Below are positions 25,717-38,330 of a stretch of DNA of 64,000 nt, piece after piece. Made by a program: the position numbers and the translations under genes. Within the stretch, counting starts at the first letter, position 1. Every line of letters begins with the position of its first letter. Source of the stretch: Eretmocerus hayati (Eukaryota; Arthropoda; Insecta; Hymenoptera; Aphelinidae); contig CM056742.1 in NCBI GenBank assembly GCA_029851415.1, positions 50,012,954 through 50,076,953 of the forward strand, given 5' to 3'. Below the pieces are notes generated by a model, which saw only the letters and a list, made by a program, of their open reading frames with translations, was not told the DNA's origin and did no database searches.

Positions 25717-26598
25717 GAGTACCCGTCAAAATTAATGGAACACGCATACCTTCACTAAAACAGCGACTGCTCCGACGCCCTTGGGTCTACGGCAATTTTC
25801 TAAAGAGTATTTAAAAGGTGAGAGAAAAAGCTATCAATCTATGAGTTTCGAAAACTTCTTCAACCCAAAATCCATGGTTTTAATTGGCTCCGAAAAACGA
25901 AAAATTTTCTATCTCGGTCAATCATCGACCATCCATTAGGAAATCATGATAGCGCAAAAATTCTCGTGGGATCTTGTAGCCCTTTCCAAGACCTTCAAAA
26001 TCGTTTCTTATACGTTACTCTACGGTTTTTTTCACCTGAGTTACGAGTGATCTGGCAAAGAGAAGTTGGTGCGGGTCGAGGGCTTTGGTGATCTAGAGGT
26101 ATGAGCTTTTTCTTCTTCAAGCTGTCTGAGGTCGTTTCGAGTGCGTTCTAAGACATAACTGATTCATGTTTTATGATTTTTGGAAGATTTTACGTCGAAA
26201 TCAAGGATTACGCATTTTTTGTATCACCGCTACCCTCAACGCGTGTGAATTCGCTCTTTTTTGATCGCTCGTAACTCGGGTGCAAGAAACCGTAGAGTAA
26301 TGTATAAAAAACGATTTTGAAGGCCTTAGAAAGAGCTGCAAGATCCCGCTAGGATTTTTACGCTACCGTGATCTCCCGATAAATGATCGATGATTGATTA
26401 AAATGAAGAATTTTTCACTTTTCGGAGCCAATCAAAAACATGAGTTTTGGGTTGGAAAAATTTATGGAAGACATGAATTGATAGCTTTTTTTCTCATCTT
26501 TCGAATGCTTTTTGTAAAATTTTCGTAAATTCAAGGACGCCCGAGTAATCATGGTTTTAATGAAGGTATGCGTGTTCCATTAATTTCGACGGGTACTG
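25717..26598. mobile_element. Tc1/mariner-type foldback MITE
   Basis: TA dinucleotides flank the element (25715-25716 and 26599-26600). Termini match over ~35 bp and share GTACCCGTC and ATTAATGGAACACGCATACC; the right end reads CAGTACCCGTC inward. The arms run ~385 bp each (to about 26100 and from about 26210), leaving ~110 bp of loop, so the whole 882 bp is nearly palindromic. A TA duplication with a CAGT-type end is typical of Tc1/mariner/pogo. No transposase frame is present. Confidence 0.88.
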
Positions 26599-26600
26599 TA

Positions 26601-27446
26601 TTTATTTCAACATTCGATAATGAATATGAAATTCTTAGTTTTTCATATTTTTTTTTCGTAAAAATTTTTGTAAAATGGGCGTTGGGACCGCAACTTCAAA
26701 ATAGAATAGAATGAAGCGTAAGGTATGAGTACCCAACATGCCCCCCTTCACTATTTTACAACGCGCCTTTGCTCATTTTGAAGCTTGTTTGAAGACCCCC
26801 AAAATTGACTCGGGCAAGTTCAATTTTGACTCACCAGAGTCGAGCTATCATATCTTTCTTAAAATGCGATTTTTTGCAAGTTCGCGAGAGGGTGTGCGTA
26901 ACATGCTCCTATCATTCGAAACGATGTGAATCGGCTCTAAAGTGCATGCAATCGTCCTTATCGCCGTGCAATCACATTTGAAACTCCTTTATCGATCCAA
27001 ATCAGTATATTTGTTCAATTCTGATGTGATAAACATATTGTGGGTAATAGAAAAAGTTATACTGCAAACCCTTTCGAGATAACTGTATGGGATCAGGTTG
27101 GGTACAAACCAATTCTTGCCTTCGTGTTTTGCAAACGATCTTCGTATTCTACTTGTTGAATTGCTCCAAATTCAAGATTTGCAACTCCAAAAGAAGTATT
27201 TTGCTAGGCTGGGAACAAGGCATTCGCGAATGTGACCAGCGAAATTAAGATTGGTCGAACCAATCATTTTTGGCACTGGCTCTACTAAGTGCGTTTGCTT
27301 CAGTGATTCCTCAGCTGTACAGAGTAGACTGGAGAAGTGGCTTTAAATTTCCTGGAACACGCAGGATTGATTTTGCGTCAGTCCAAACAACTCATTTCCT
27401 ACCCAATTGAGAGATCAACTTATGAGGGCATGTTGGGTACACTTAC
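26601..27446. other. AT-rich DNA, nothing recognised
   Basis: Only short ORFs without domain or splice context. It separates the Tc1-like MITE from the exon-like segment that follows. Confidence 0.5.
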
Positions 27447-27586
27447 CTCAGCACCCATGTCAATTTTGAGCAAATACCCCTTCAAGGTTTTGCGACCGAG
27501 CATATTGCAGATTCCTACTGTGAAACTAGTGGGTGGTATTCCCATGCCGTCAACTCTGCGTATCTGCTGGCAGATGGCGCCATGCA
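27447..27586 (-). pseudogene. Exon-like segment or retropepsin relic
   Basis: On the minus strand a 140-bp segment is bounded by an excellent acceptor (ACTCCTTACAG) and donor (GAG|GTAAGT) and has one fully open frame (2 bases + 46 codons, phase 2 to 0). The translation ends GYLLKIDMGAEVSV when read through the donor, which resembles the retrotransposon aspartic-protease motif (hydrophobic-D-T/S-G-A-E/D-V-S) with Met replacing the Thr/Ser of the active site. It is either a decayed LTR-retrotransposon protease, with fortuitous splice-like sites, or an exon of an unknown minus-strand gene. The plus-strand 122-codon ORF over it (27337-27705) begins at a non-ATG codon and is probably a shadow. Confidence 0.35.
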
Positions 27587-28589
27587 CTGTAAGGAGTCTC
27601 TCGCAAGCTCATCCTATTCTGCTTTCGAATCAGCGAATTCCTTATGGGCATACCATAACAAGTATAACTTGCATGAGCAATTTTGCATTACATCTGAGAA
27701 TCTAGTGTTTGTTTATTCAATTTTACCATTCAACAAATAGTTATTAGACTTCAACGCTCATATTAGAATAACAATGTAACCTCAATTTTCTGGATCATAA
27801 ATAAGTCAATAGATCTGATATATCAAATAGACGACGACAAACATTTGAGTCTCTACTTGATCGTCAAAATCGGTTGAATAACTTCTGATCCCAACAGATC
27901 TGAGGATTTGAAAAGGATAATGAAAAAATATAAGATGACAAAAATTTAAGGTGTCGTAGTGGTGTTTAGACAAATGCATGAATATGCTAAGGATCTAGAA
28001 TCGGGTTGCGAATTCTAAGTGAAATATCTAAGTGATTCAGCCCTCATCTTTCTGTTATTTTAGTTCCAAACTGATGAATTCTCTTAATTGTATCGAAAAT
28101 CCTTCCCGATTGAGAGAACTTGTGTGTGCGCAGAATGCAAAAGAATGAATGGGTGACGCCAGGTTCCGGAAAAACTTTTTATCAGTGAGATATTTTTTTC
28201 GGAAAAACGCATATCGTAGAATAGGCGTATCTCGGACCCATTTTGGCCGATTTTAACCTTAATTCTAGAGCAGAAATTGTCGGTTTCTCAAGGCCAAAAG
28301 AATCAGCTTAGTTGAAGGTGAAAATATTGAGATCCGTCGAAATGGCATCTATTTTGATATGGCTTCAAAATCGTAAGAAATTGACTGTACATTTCAACGT
28401 ATGAAGTAAGCTTCAGTTAGTTCTCAGATTCACCTACAGTTTATCCTTACAAGCCCACGGCAAGAGCAAGAAGATGTGCACCCAAAAATCCTGCTACGAA
28501 CCCCCCGACTAATTTGGCAAACTTGTACGACAATAAGCTAAAAAATAGTAAACTATTGTTCTGAGCGCGAACACTTCGTTTGGGCGCTA

Positions 28590-28905
28590 CGACAGTTTTG
28601 CTCAGGAAATGAGTAGTCCGTCCCAAAATGAGCCTGCGAGCAAAGATCGATCATGATTATCATCGTTCTAAAACCGCGTTTGAAAGTGGCTTTTTTGAGT
28701 TAGAATGATGAACACGCCTTTTTCAAACTTCAAAAAGATCAATAGCGGGCGTAAAATAAAATTTTTTCATCATTCTAACCCAGAAATTCCCCGTTGAAAT
28801 GCGGTTTTAGGATTCTCTAGAGGAAAAATCATAATTGTCCTGTGCTCGCAAGCTCGTTTTGGGCACGGTGGACGTATTTTTCTCGCTTCGCTCAAGTCAT
28901 GAAGT
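28590..28905. repeat. Imperfect inverted repeat (foldback MITE)
   Basis: The left arm around 28590-28710 and the right arm around 28770-28905 pair, with strong blocks TCTAAAACCGCGTTT / complement of GCGGTTTTAGGA and GTTAGAATGATGA / TCATCATTCTAAC, and an outer block CGAGC..TTGCGAGCA. The loop is ~60 bp. Ends are not sharp. The sequence CTCGCTTCGCTCAA in the right arm recurs near 29570. Confidence 0.65.
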
Positions 28906-31780
28906 GTCCTAGATTCCGAAGTGGACGTACGCGTCAAGGGTAATGATGTACTACTTGGGACTGAAATTCTTGGGGAGTGCTTTTTTTGGCGCCTCGTCTC
29001 AAATATAAAATTGGCGGAAAAATCCGCGAGGGTCGAGTGCTTGCTTTGGCCAACGTATGGCAATCTCACTCAAAAATATGTTTGGGTCGCTCCTTTATCT
29101 CTATCCTTTGGTATTCTAGACCCGAAATTCGAATTTTTCGGACAGATTATTTGTGTTCCACAAACCAACAGATAATGTTGGTGAGTCCTGAAAAAATCAA
29201 AATATGAGAAATTGACGTAAAAAAATCGAGCCCGTGTTATGGCTATCATTAGATTAGAATCGTCGACACTTTCACCATACTCGATGAGGAATAATGACGC
29301 AAAATCTCTGGATTGATAATGTGGGCGAAAGGCTGAGGTGGTTTGAGAGAGCATATTGGATTGTCCGATAATTTTCCGCGTCGCCCAAGTATGTCTCCCC
29401 TACACTGTGATTCGAGAATATGCGACATTCTGGAAGGGAAACTCAAAGGCCGGTAAGCGTGATGAAGGGCGCAGCCCAGATTCTTCTCTCGCATTCCATA
29501 AGTGCTCATGTGTTCATACATTCGTTGTTTTTGCAGTTTATTAGCGTATAAGGGAGGCCGAGTATAAGTAACTCGCTTCGCTCAGTTTCAGCGTCAAAAA
29601 CATCCAGGCTATGCAGAAGCTTTATCGAAGAGTGCTTGAATTTCAACTTTATACTGGATAAAATCCATTCTCAACTTGGATCTGGGATTTCTACAATTTC
29701 TAATCTATCGTCCAGTTGTACGACCGAAACTGATGTATCGAAATGGGAAATTGATACTTATCGTTGGTCATTCTCTGAATTGAATTCCCCTAGATGTATG
29801 GGTGAATGTCAATGTATACGTAAATTGAGTCATCAAAATAACGAAAAAAAAGTTGTTAATCCCGAGTTTTTCTTCTACGTTCGGTTTCTAGACATCATCA
29901 TAAACATTTATACGAATTGGCCGAGCTAAATTATCTTTTTTGGTAAAAATATTGATGATTTTAGCAATCAGGACTACACCTAGCATCTATTTGTTCCGTA
30001 CATGTATTTGTCACCCTCTAGAAGTTATTCAACAATCACACGAATCCACGTATTCATTGATACTCGCCCATATACGAGAATAAAATATATGCTCGTAATA
30101 CCATTTCATGCCCAAGCGCAAAATTCTTGAATTTTCCCAGGAGATCAATGTTTCTCTACCAATTTAATAAGATCCGTGACTTATTGATCTGGCTCTTATG
30201 AAGTTATGATGGTCTCCGAAGGCCCAGAAGAAGAATTTAGAACAATACAAGATCGTCGACTCATCTGGTTGTTTGTAACTCATTGGATGAGTTCAATGAA
30301 GCAAGATTTTCATTCCACCTGATCTATTGAATATCAGACCGACAATCCTCGTTATATCATGGATGATCACAATGAGAAAGATCGTTATACGGATTTGAAT
30401 CTGACTTGAACGACTTCAGAATCAATAGAACTGACGTCATTCCGATTTGAGCGATAGGGATGACAATGGTGGGGTCATTAGTCGATTTGTAGAGTGTGTG
30501 CACTCAGAATACGCACCAATGAAGAGTAAAGACGAGAATTATCTCGCATTGTACTTTTTGAGCAGATCGATGGCTAAAACCCATCAATTTCTGCAGAGAA
30601 CGATGTCATGACTGAGCGCGAAAGGGTACAAAGTCGAGTGAATAGAGGAGAATCAAAACCATAACGCATGGATGTGTGAGTTTCTACGAAAATGAATCGT
30701 CAATCGGCGATGAAACAGGTCTCCATGTTCTGGGACAAGCAGAGAATTTGTCAGTTGTTTTCTGGTTATTCAGAGTTACGTATACTACCCAATTACTGTA
30801 TTCTATGGAAAAAAATGAGTTATTATTCCATATTGCAACATCAACATTTCTCACACTATGTATTGGACTCTCTCATCATTTTTAGCACCTCCACATTACG
30901 AATTATCCCATCAGTTCCATACATTCACGTCTCGGCCGACGATTCCTTTTTCTATTGTCGTGAGTATCGCAAACTTAGCCACGGAATCTTGTGGTGGATT
31001 TGGAAAATATTTATCGTCGGCGAAAATTGAAAGGAAATCCGGGGGTATCTGGAATGATCATGAATCAGCATTTTCATAGACACAAACATCTTGCCCATAG
31101 CGTGACGACAATAGTTTCCACGGGCAATATTATCTCAGCGCAATGCTCAGTAAAACAACTGGGCACGTAGAAGAAACGGGTCCGTTATATCAAATTAATG
31201 CCCCGTAGTAACCGTTCGGCTATGATATACGTGTGGGTCTCGTATGGGGGTGCGATAATGAAAAGATTTACCAGCTCTTTATGACTTCCGCGATTGCTTT
31301 CAACCGCTATCTTGCTGAGAATCTGGCCACTTCCTATATTCTCTTCTTTTCCAACCCCATTTCCGACTACCTCACTTTGCTCTCAGGTCCATTTCGTTCC
31401 GTTTCCCATTCCCATCGTGTGTATTCTGATCAGAGCATAGATTACTTTTTTATTGGCGAGGCTCACGATGAAATTTGAAGATCGGGATATCAAAATGTCG
31501 TTTAATCTTGAGAAATGTATTCTTTTCACGCACGGGACATGCTATTGGTGGGTTAATTCCTTCATCTAAAATCTCTCTGGAATGATGATTGTGTTATCTG
31601 TTCGCGTCAGATATCAGGTCTTGCTCAACATTTATTAGAATCTTCGGTTGCTATGCTTAGGCTATAAAGCGATGCTTGGAATCCAAAATTATCTTTGAGA
31701 TGACTTACAAGGAACCACTTTTCCAATCTTTTTTGGAGATGACTGACAAACGTAGCTACGCAAATTTTAGCGTGGTGTCC
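28906..31780. other. No supported gene
   Basis: Several overlapping ORFs of 60-110 codons occur on both strands (28921-29544, 29636-29929, 30676-31079), but they lack paired splice sites, signal peptides or motifs. I see no repeat structure other than the CTCGCTTCGCTCA word near 29570. Confidence 0.45.

Positions 31781-31834
<54 letters not shown>
31781..31834. repeat. (GA)n microsatellite
   Basis: About 25 GA units with one interruption. It creates the Ser-Leu repeat in the antisense frame at 31625-31957, which is therefore not a gene. Confidence 0.95.
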
Positions 31835-31836
<2 letters not shown>

Positions 31837-32221
31837 CATTGTTCAGTTTAATTGACGTCGTTTTGATAATTCTATGAATCGTTAAATGGTCTAACGGGAT
31901 ATCTGAGAGAAAATTAGTTCTTGATCCTTTGCACACAGTTTGCCGACTTTTACTCACAGTTCATCAAGAAGTATACTTCATATTACACGGAAGTAAGCCA
32001 TATTTTCTGCACCAGAGTGATAACGCCGCCCCTTGCCTATGATTCGCTTGCAAATAGAAGTTCTCTCAGCTTCGCATCGAAATGTACTAATCTAGTCAAT
32101 TTTTTCATTCGCTACTTTATGTGAATTTTGCAATCTAGCAAATTATGCGAGGCACCTATGTAGAACAGAAAGATAGATGAGATGAGGGATGATTTCAGTT
32201 GCTTTGGGCCGATGATTCCGT

Positions 32222-32227
32222 TTTATT
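32222..32227 (-). terminator. Polyadenylation signal AATAAA of the secreted-protein gene
   Basis: The minus strand reads AATAAA 44 bases after the TGA stop at 32271-32273. Its distance and strand fit the three-exon gene. Confidence 0.7.
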
Positions 32228-32270
32228 CATTGGTCGTGGATGACATGACAGACGTGATTTGTAGAGAAAA

Positions 32271-33636
32271 TCATATCTCCGGTGTCGGAGCATTGGCGAC
32301 GCTCGGATTAGTGGCTGCTACTTTTGGCTTTGAGGCAGTTATATCTGTTTCTGTAAGGAGGAATTGTAACTGTCTTGAGTCAGTCAAGCAAGAAGATTAT
32401 TAAATATCCAAGCTCAATCAAGAATCACTGGTTGAAGCAAAGCTTAGTCAGCATTTTTTGTGGATCTGTTTCTGTTTTGTATGCTACAAAATTTCTCTAG
32501 AAGCTAGCTCTACAGGATTGCATGGTCACTACTCTCATAATTTTGCACCCAAAAATTTTCAATGGTATTTTGATTTATTAATTTGATACTTACGACATTT
32601 CTGTTGTTTTTGGTCGCACAAGTGGCTCGCAGGACAATCTTTGTTGGTTTCGCATGCCAAATTGATATTATCAAGAGCTTCATGATTCACTTCACGACGC
32701 CTGCGATCGGACTCCTCGTAGGGTATATGGATTTCCACGATTTCTGGTTGGTGCTGATAAGGCAAAAACATATCGCGATGAGAAAAATTCTCAACAGAGC
32801 ATGAGTTCATGACTGTTTTGCAAGAAATTACGTAGTTTGTTGAGAAATCGGCCCAATGAAGGAGCGCGGCACGATCAACATTTTAATCAAAAGTTGACTC
32901 ACATGTTATGTCCTGACATTTGTGGAACGTTAGATGACGATTGGCTGATACTTTATTCATTATGCGTCTCATGATTTGCGATACAGAGCAACAAACGCAT
33001 ATCTTCCGCACAATTCTTACATGTTTCCTATCTAGATTTGATAACAAGTCGAGATTGTGACCTAATACTGAAGCTGTTCTTTCGATTTTTGCTCAACGTA
33101 ACGCTGATTTTGGACCAGAAAATGCAGAAAATGCTGTACTTGAGTAATCATTACCGCTTCGAGGCACCTTCTCTTGCAACGTAAATACATGCATTACAAC
33201 GAAAATTGTATCAGGACTGGGGAATCGATCAAAATTTTGAACAATATCCTAGACAAGTCATGTAAAAGTTGAACTTCTGCAGATTTTGAAAAACGAAAAC
33301 CAATCGATTACATGCATTCAAATTGGCATCGCGGAAAATGTTTCTTCTTGCAAATGGTATATATTTCCAATGAATGAATAGTATTTGATGCGAATGCTCA
33401 CCTCTGACTCGCTTTGAGATTTGACGTGAATAACACGGATCTTCGGGTTTTCCTGCTGTGTAACGATCAACGAGAATTAGAATAAAGCGTTCACTTATAC
33501 GGACGACTTGGATACCCTGATTAAAATCCTCGCCATCATTATGACTATCGAGAATTACCTTCTTCTTGTCCGACCCGCAGAAAGCAAGTACAGTGGCTGT
33601 GTAAGCCAGCAAAACCAAGAGGCACAAACGCGGCAT
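32271..33636 (-). CDS. Small secreted cysteine-rich precursor, three exons
   Basis: Exons on the minus strand: 33636-33402 (235 nt, donor AGAG|GTGAGC), 32743-32594 (150 nt, acceptor CCAACCAG, donor TGTC|GTAAGT) and 32350-32271 (80 nt, acceptor CTCCTTACAG, stop TGA). Both introns (658 and 243 bp) are phase 1, and the joined frame is open for 154 codons. Residues 1-18 are a clear signal peptide (MPRLCLLVLLAYTATVLA). Exon 2 has a tetrabasic RRRR at 92-95, a likely furin-type site, followed by C109-x5-C115-x5-C121-x6-C128. C20 and C68 lie in the N-terminal part, giving six cysteines after signal removal. The tail from 129 is Ala/Pro/Thr-rich. The spacing vaguely recalls EB-type modules, but I do not recognise the family; a peptide hormone, protease-inhibitor-like or gland-secreted product are all open. 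An alternative acceptor 8 nt upstream of exon 2 gives the wrong phase. Confidence 0.78.
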
Positions 33637-33696
33637 CGTTCGGGTCCTTTCTTTTTCTCAACAAAACTACTGCTCACTGCTTTTTTTGTTCCTCCG

Positions 33697-33704
33697 TTAT
33701 ATAC
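33697..33704 (-). promoter_or_regulatory. TATA box of the secreted-protein gene
   Basis: The minus strand reads GTATATAA about 61 bases before the ATG at 33636. About 30 bases downstream of it lies GCAGTGAG (near 33670), similar to the arthropod TCAGT initiator. This gives a short 5'UTR of roughly 35 bases with no intron. Confidence 0.65.
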
Positions 33705-33709
33705 TCCAT

Positions 33710-36700
33710 CATGTACAAAAATTTTAGAGAGAACGGAATTCCGTAACAATATTCTCGCATCGCGTAGCTATGAATTTTATGGTTATGGAAACTACTTGAG
33801 AACTGATAAAATAGGTTACAAGCACTAAAAGCTGATAGAACGTTTAGAAAACCTATTATCTCTCGGTGAGTTTCCCAAATGGGCAAGTTATGCCGTTTTC
33901 CTTATCTAGAGTAGCATGTGGAGTATAAGTAACCAGCTAACATTAGTCTCTATCGATAATTGATTTTTTTACAGCTGCACTCGAGATTTCTGTATATTGG
34001 ACTAATTGGGGGAGAGGTTTAAATCAATGATTCACTTTTTGGTCATATTCGGATCAATAAAAATAGCTAATTAGACAGCAATAGTTGTAACTGGAGACTG
34101 AATGTATCGTGCACAAAATGTCCCAAGATATGTGTATAGTTTGTACTGTGTCCACGCTTACTATTGTGATAAAAAAAAAAAAAAGAAAAAAAAAATTTAC
34201 ATTCGTCGGAGAAATTTCTTACGATAATCATCGGTTGACAGCCACAATACATCTAGATCCTGAAAATCATTTCATGCTCGTGAGAAAATGATTCGGAGGA
34301 AGTGACATCGTCGATGGGATACACACTCTACCGCTACTCATCGTCTTTTTCCTGCAGTGAATGAGTGGCCACTTTACGAAAATAGCCTAATTTCGATGTA
34401 TTTCCCCTCGAGAGGTCTCAAGAGAGTCATAAAAAGCAGGCGAATGCTCGTATTCAATATAACTTGTTTGGGATGACCTTTTGACCCTCCTTACTGTGGT
34501 CAGTGTCTTCGAGGCTCACCAGTCCTTCTCAAACGTTCCATCTTCTTTCCCTTCAACCTTTACGCACGTGATCATTCACGATAATAGAATCTCACTCTCA
34601 AGTGATTTTGTAATAATTTCGGGGATGAATGTACAAGCAAATATTACATATATTTATAGACTGTACATTTTTTCGCATGACTCACTCTCCCGCTGAGACA
34701 AACTTGACACTGGTTCACAATCGGGGCAACTCACAAATTAGAATTCTTCGCATTCAAGGCTCGAATAATTTTATCTTCTCGTTCTCTGCGACACGTTATA
34801 CGAGTTAATTTGAACTCGGGGAATGATTGCAGCCACAAATGGGGGAGGTCCGGATCAAAGACAACAAGAACGATCGTCGAGACGCGAGAGACAGCTAGAC
34901 GGGGAGGATTACGTGGACTTAGTCGAACAGGGAATGCTATTCCTCCGAGGATCTATTTGGCAAGCTCCCGCTGCTTCGCGTCGGCAGTCAGGACTATGAT
35001 TTTCCCAAAAATCCCGAAAGCAGCTTGGGCAAACTGAAATCCCTCGCAAAACGATGCTCATTCATAACTCTCCATGCTTGCTGTGTGTCTAGACAACGGA
35101 GAAGTCTGACTCGTTTGCACGCTTGTCTCGTGTGAACGGGTATGATGTTGCCACAATGAGAAACTCGTGTGTCTGGAATACACTCAGTGATGGACCTGGG
35201 ATTTGAGGGTAGGGCTTAGACCAACATACAATACGTAGTCTATTTGGATCAAGCAACTTTCATCGCTTGCTTCGCATTACCTAGTACCATGCAAAAATGT
35301 TGTCAAAGTTGACCCACTGAAGTCCGCATTTTATAACTCTATTCTGTCCCATCATATCTCACACTCATCGAGTACATACTCCAATTTTGGAATTTCAAGC
35401 TCATCTGCTATGAGTTTAGGAAAGTATCTGGTTTTAATCATAGTAGAGCTCACTTTGGAACGTTTCGTCTATCAAAGTACATAGTCGAGAATCCGCATCG
35501 ATGTTGTCCATGATTTATGAAACTCTGGATGCTACAATGCCATGCGAGCAGTTATCTCCATCGCATGAGCCGTATCGTAGTTGAGTTCTGATGAATCCTG
35601 GTCTAAAGATTTATCTGTGATGAAATATGAAGAATAATCCTAATAGGAATTCAAGATTCATTAGAGATGAATCAAAGTTATTATGCCGCAAAAATACTCT
35701 TTTAGCTTTTTTGGTATTTCATTAGTGTCGATTGAGCTAACTGCTGGTAACAAATGTGAGTTGCGAGAAGAGGGTGGAATCAGGGTCTTAGTTAAATGAC
35801 TCTTCAAACTTTTCTTTTTTCCCTTTCTCAACCCCACCCATATCTTTGCCAGATTTATGCCAGAGAGAACTCTATTGAACAATACATTTGAATTTTCACC
35901 CTCACTATGACACACACTATTGTAGGGGCTTTGAGCCCACAGAAAATATCCATTAGCTAATTAACAAGTGAACTCTAATGCACATGACTAACGCTCAAAA
36001 GCAGAAAAATGGACTGTTTTTTGTTGATTTCGTAATGTGTTACGATGGAAGGCAGCATCTAGAAATGATTTAAGACATCAAGTGACACTTGGATTGTGAT
36101 ATTCTTTCGTCTAAACTATTCACTAAGAGAAAGAGCTCTGTTGAATCAAGAGTGTCCCAAAACTTGGACTTTCCCAGATTTTCAATTCGAATGTTATTTG
36201 TTGCTGTACTACTCGTATCTGACTCCTAAAAAATTCAAATAATCTAAAATGTATGGATATTTTTTTTTTAAATTGGTAGTTTATCAAGTGCAATGCACGT
36301 AGAATCTTGTGAAATATTCAAAATTATCCTCATTCGCTAGTCAAATAGAGCGTTATGCTGAGATTTCTCACTTTGAGTCTCTATGAATATCCTGGGGGCG
36401 TGTATATACCATAAGGGGTCTGATTTATTCGAAAAAGTTCCATCCTTTTCCAGGCTCCTGAAATGTAATGAAACACTCGCGTGCTAAGAAAAAATTCACA
36501 TACTCACCCACTGATTTCGAAGGTACCCTACACGACGACATCGATTAAAAATTCCTCAAATTTGGTTTTCCCTTGCTAATTGTGGATTTAGAATAAAAAG
36601 TCCAGTTTTTTTGAGGCTAATATTCTTTCCCAACAATGAAAATGCATCCTAAACGGCTCCAATAGACCTCAAAAACGTGATCAGGGGTGATCAAGATCTT

Positions 36701-36954
36701 TGAACTTTGAAATAAAATGCGATTATACGAAAGTTTTCGAATATTCTAATCTCCGGAGCCTATTTTTTGAAATGTTTCCATGTTTTCCCCATAAATTTGG
36801 TCAGGTAATTATAGGACAAGATTGCTTCGGTCCAAATGTCTTGGACGTGATTTTTCTGTGAACAAATAAGACGGATGCCTTTTTCATTTTTTGATATAGT
36901 CCCCCGCTCTAATCGGGCAGTACGGCCAAAACTTCCTCTCTAAACCCGTTGGAG
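33710..36954. other. Upstream flank, no further gene supported
   Basis: It contains an A-rich stretch at 34172-34196 and scattered short ORFs. A GC-richer patch at 34800-35040 has a 75-codon frame with no recognisable feature. No long inverted or tandem repeat was found by eye. Confidence 0.45.
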
Positions 36955-37100
36955 TGAAATTTCACTCTAAGGGAGTGAAATTTGGCTCAAAACTATGAGT
37001 CAGTTTCGTGCGAACCGAATTGAAGTGAATCGTCTTTCCAAGCTGGAGTCAAATTTTACCCAAACGTGAGTCAATTATCACTCTTAGGATTGAATCAAAT
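36955..37100. repeat. Dispersed repeat with GAGTGAAA/TTCACTC motifs, copy 1
   Basis: Alternating GGAGTGAAATT, TTCACTC and GAGTCA-type words recur here and again, diverged, at about 42600-42760. The two copies flank the element cluster at 37.1-42.3 kb. It is possibly a small MITE family; termini are not defined. Confidence 0.5.
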
Positions 37101-37698
37101 AATACAGAACCAAAATTGTTAACATTCTAGATATTGCTATAAAAAAATTATATTACGGCGTGCTCTCTCAGCATCAATCAGCTATTATATAGCTGAAATA
37201 TCAGCTATTACTCCGATGGGACGTCAAACTGCTGATCAAATCAGCGAACACAAAAATCACGCTTAAATCCATAATTCTGATGAAATAACTCCACAAATCC
37301 GGGTTCTAATATCGACATAAACACATTAACGACTTTTCCAGACCAAGTCACGACGAACTAAGGCGAATTCGTTCGACATTTACTCATTTTGTGCCATGGA
37401 AGGCCCTATATAGCTGATTATAATCAGCTATAAATCAGTGATTGTAGCTGAAAATCAACTAATGTAGCTGAAATTCAGCTACAGTAGCTGTTCGTGTCAG
37501 TAAAAAACCGTTCACTGAAAAATCAGCTTATAATAGCTGATTCAGTCAGCTAACATAGCTGGAATCTCAGCTAATATAGCTGATTCTTCAGCTAAACGAT
37601 GTTCGTGTTGTGCCGTATACACTATACAGTGTCGAGATCAGCATTGGATCGAAGGAAGATATATCGAGAAGGAGCCTAATATGACGACAACATAAGTA

Positions 37699-38182
37699 CA
37701 GTGAAACCTCTCTGTTCGGATACCTCCAAAACGCGGACGCCTCCACATCGCGGACACTTCGTCTGCGACCGGCCAAACTCCTATGTTTTTCCACAGATAG
37801 ACCTCCCTTTAAAGCGGACACTCCATAACCCGGACGCGGATAAAAATTTCGATTGCACTCGCCCATAAGAGCACATGTATAAGCATCTCTATTAGCCGGA
37901 CAGGTGATGGCTTGATTCTGATGTTAGTTTTTGCGTATAACGCACCCGTGATGCTGCAGAGAGCAACAACAACGATTTCGTTCTTGTTCACGGAGATTTC
38001 AATCATTGACTCGATCTCGATTATCTGCAATCGATTTCGATCAAATTGAAACGATTCATTCTCATAGAATCATTGAATAACCGACTTGGCATTTTCAGGT
38101 AACTTCTCTATAAAGCGGACACCCTTATAAGGCGGACATATTTTTTCCGAACGAAGGTGTCCGCCTTATGGAGGTGTCACTG
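37699..38182. mobile_element. Tigger/pogo-like MITE
   Basis: TA flanks both ends (37697-37698 and 38183-38184). The left end is CAGTGAAACCTCTCTGTTCG and the right end reads CAGTGACACCTCCATAAGGC inward. The subterminal words GCGGACACC/GGCGGACA repeat on both sides. This CAGTGAAACCTC..GCGGAC signature with a TA duplication is characteristic of Tigger/pogo elements (established knowledge). There is no transposase ORF in its 484 bp. It is nested inside the AGCTGA-repeat element. Confidence 0.85.
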
Positions 38183-38330
38183 TATATGGAGATCGAGAGA
38201 TCTTTATTTCCTGCTCGGAAGGTGAGGTTGTGGCGTATAACGTGCTATGGGAAGTATGAGTTTCAGCGCCTCCGAGCGGTAGAGAGCGGCATGGCACGCC
38301 GCCTTTTTTACGGCACGCAGATGGCCCACT

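Noticed and set aside
31625..31957. 110-codon minus-strand ORF with a Ser-Leu repeat
   Set aside because: It is the antisense of the (GA)n microsatellite.
34810..35037. 75-codon GC-rich ORF
   Set aside because: No splice signals or recognisable domain; composition-driven.
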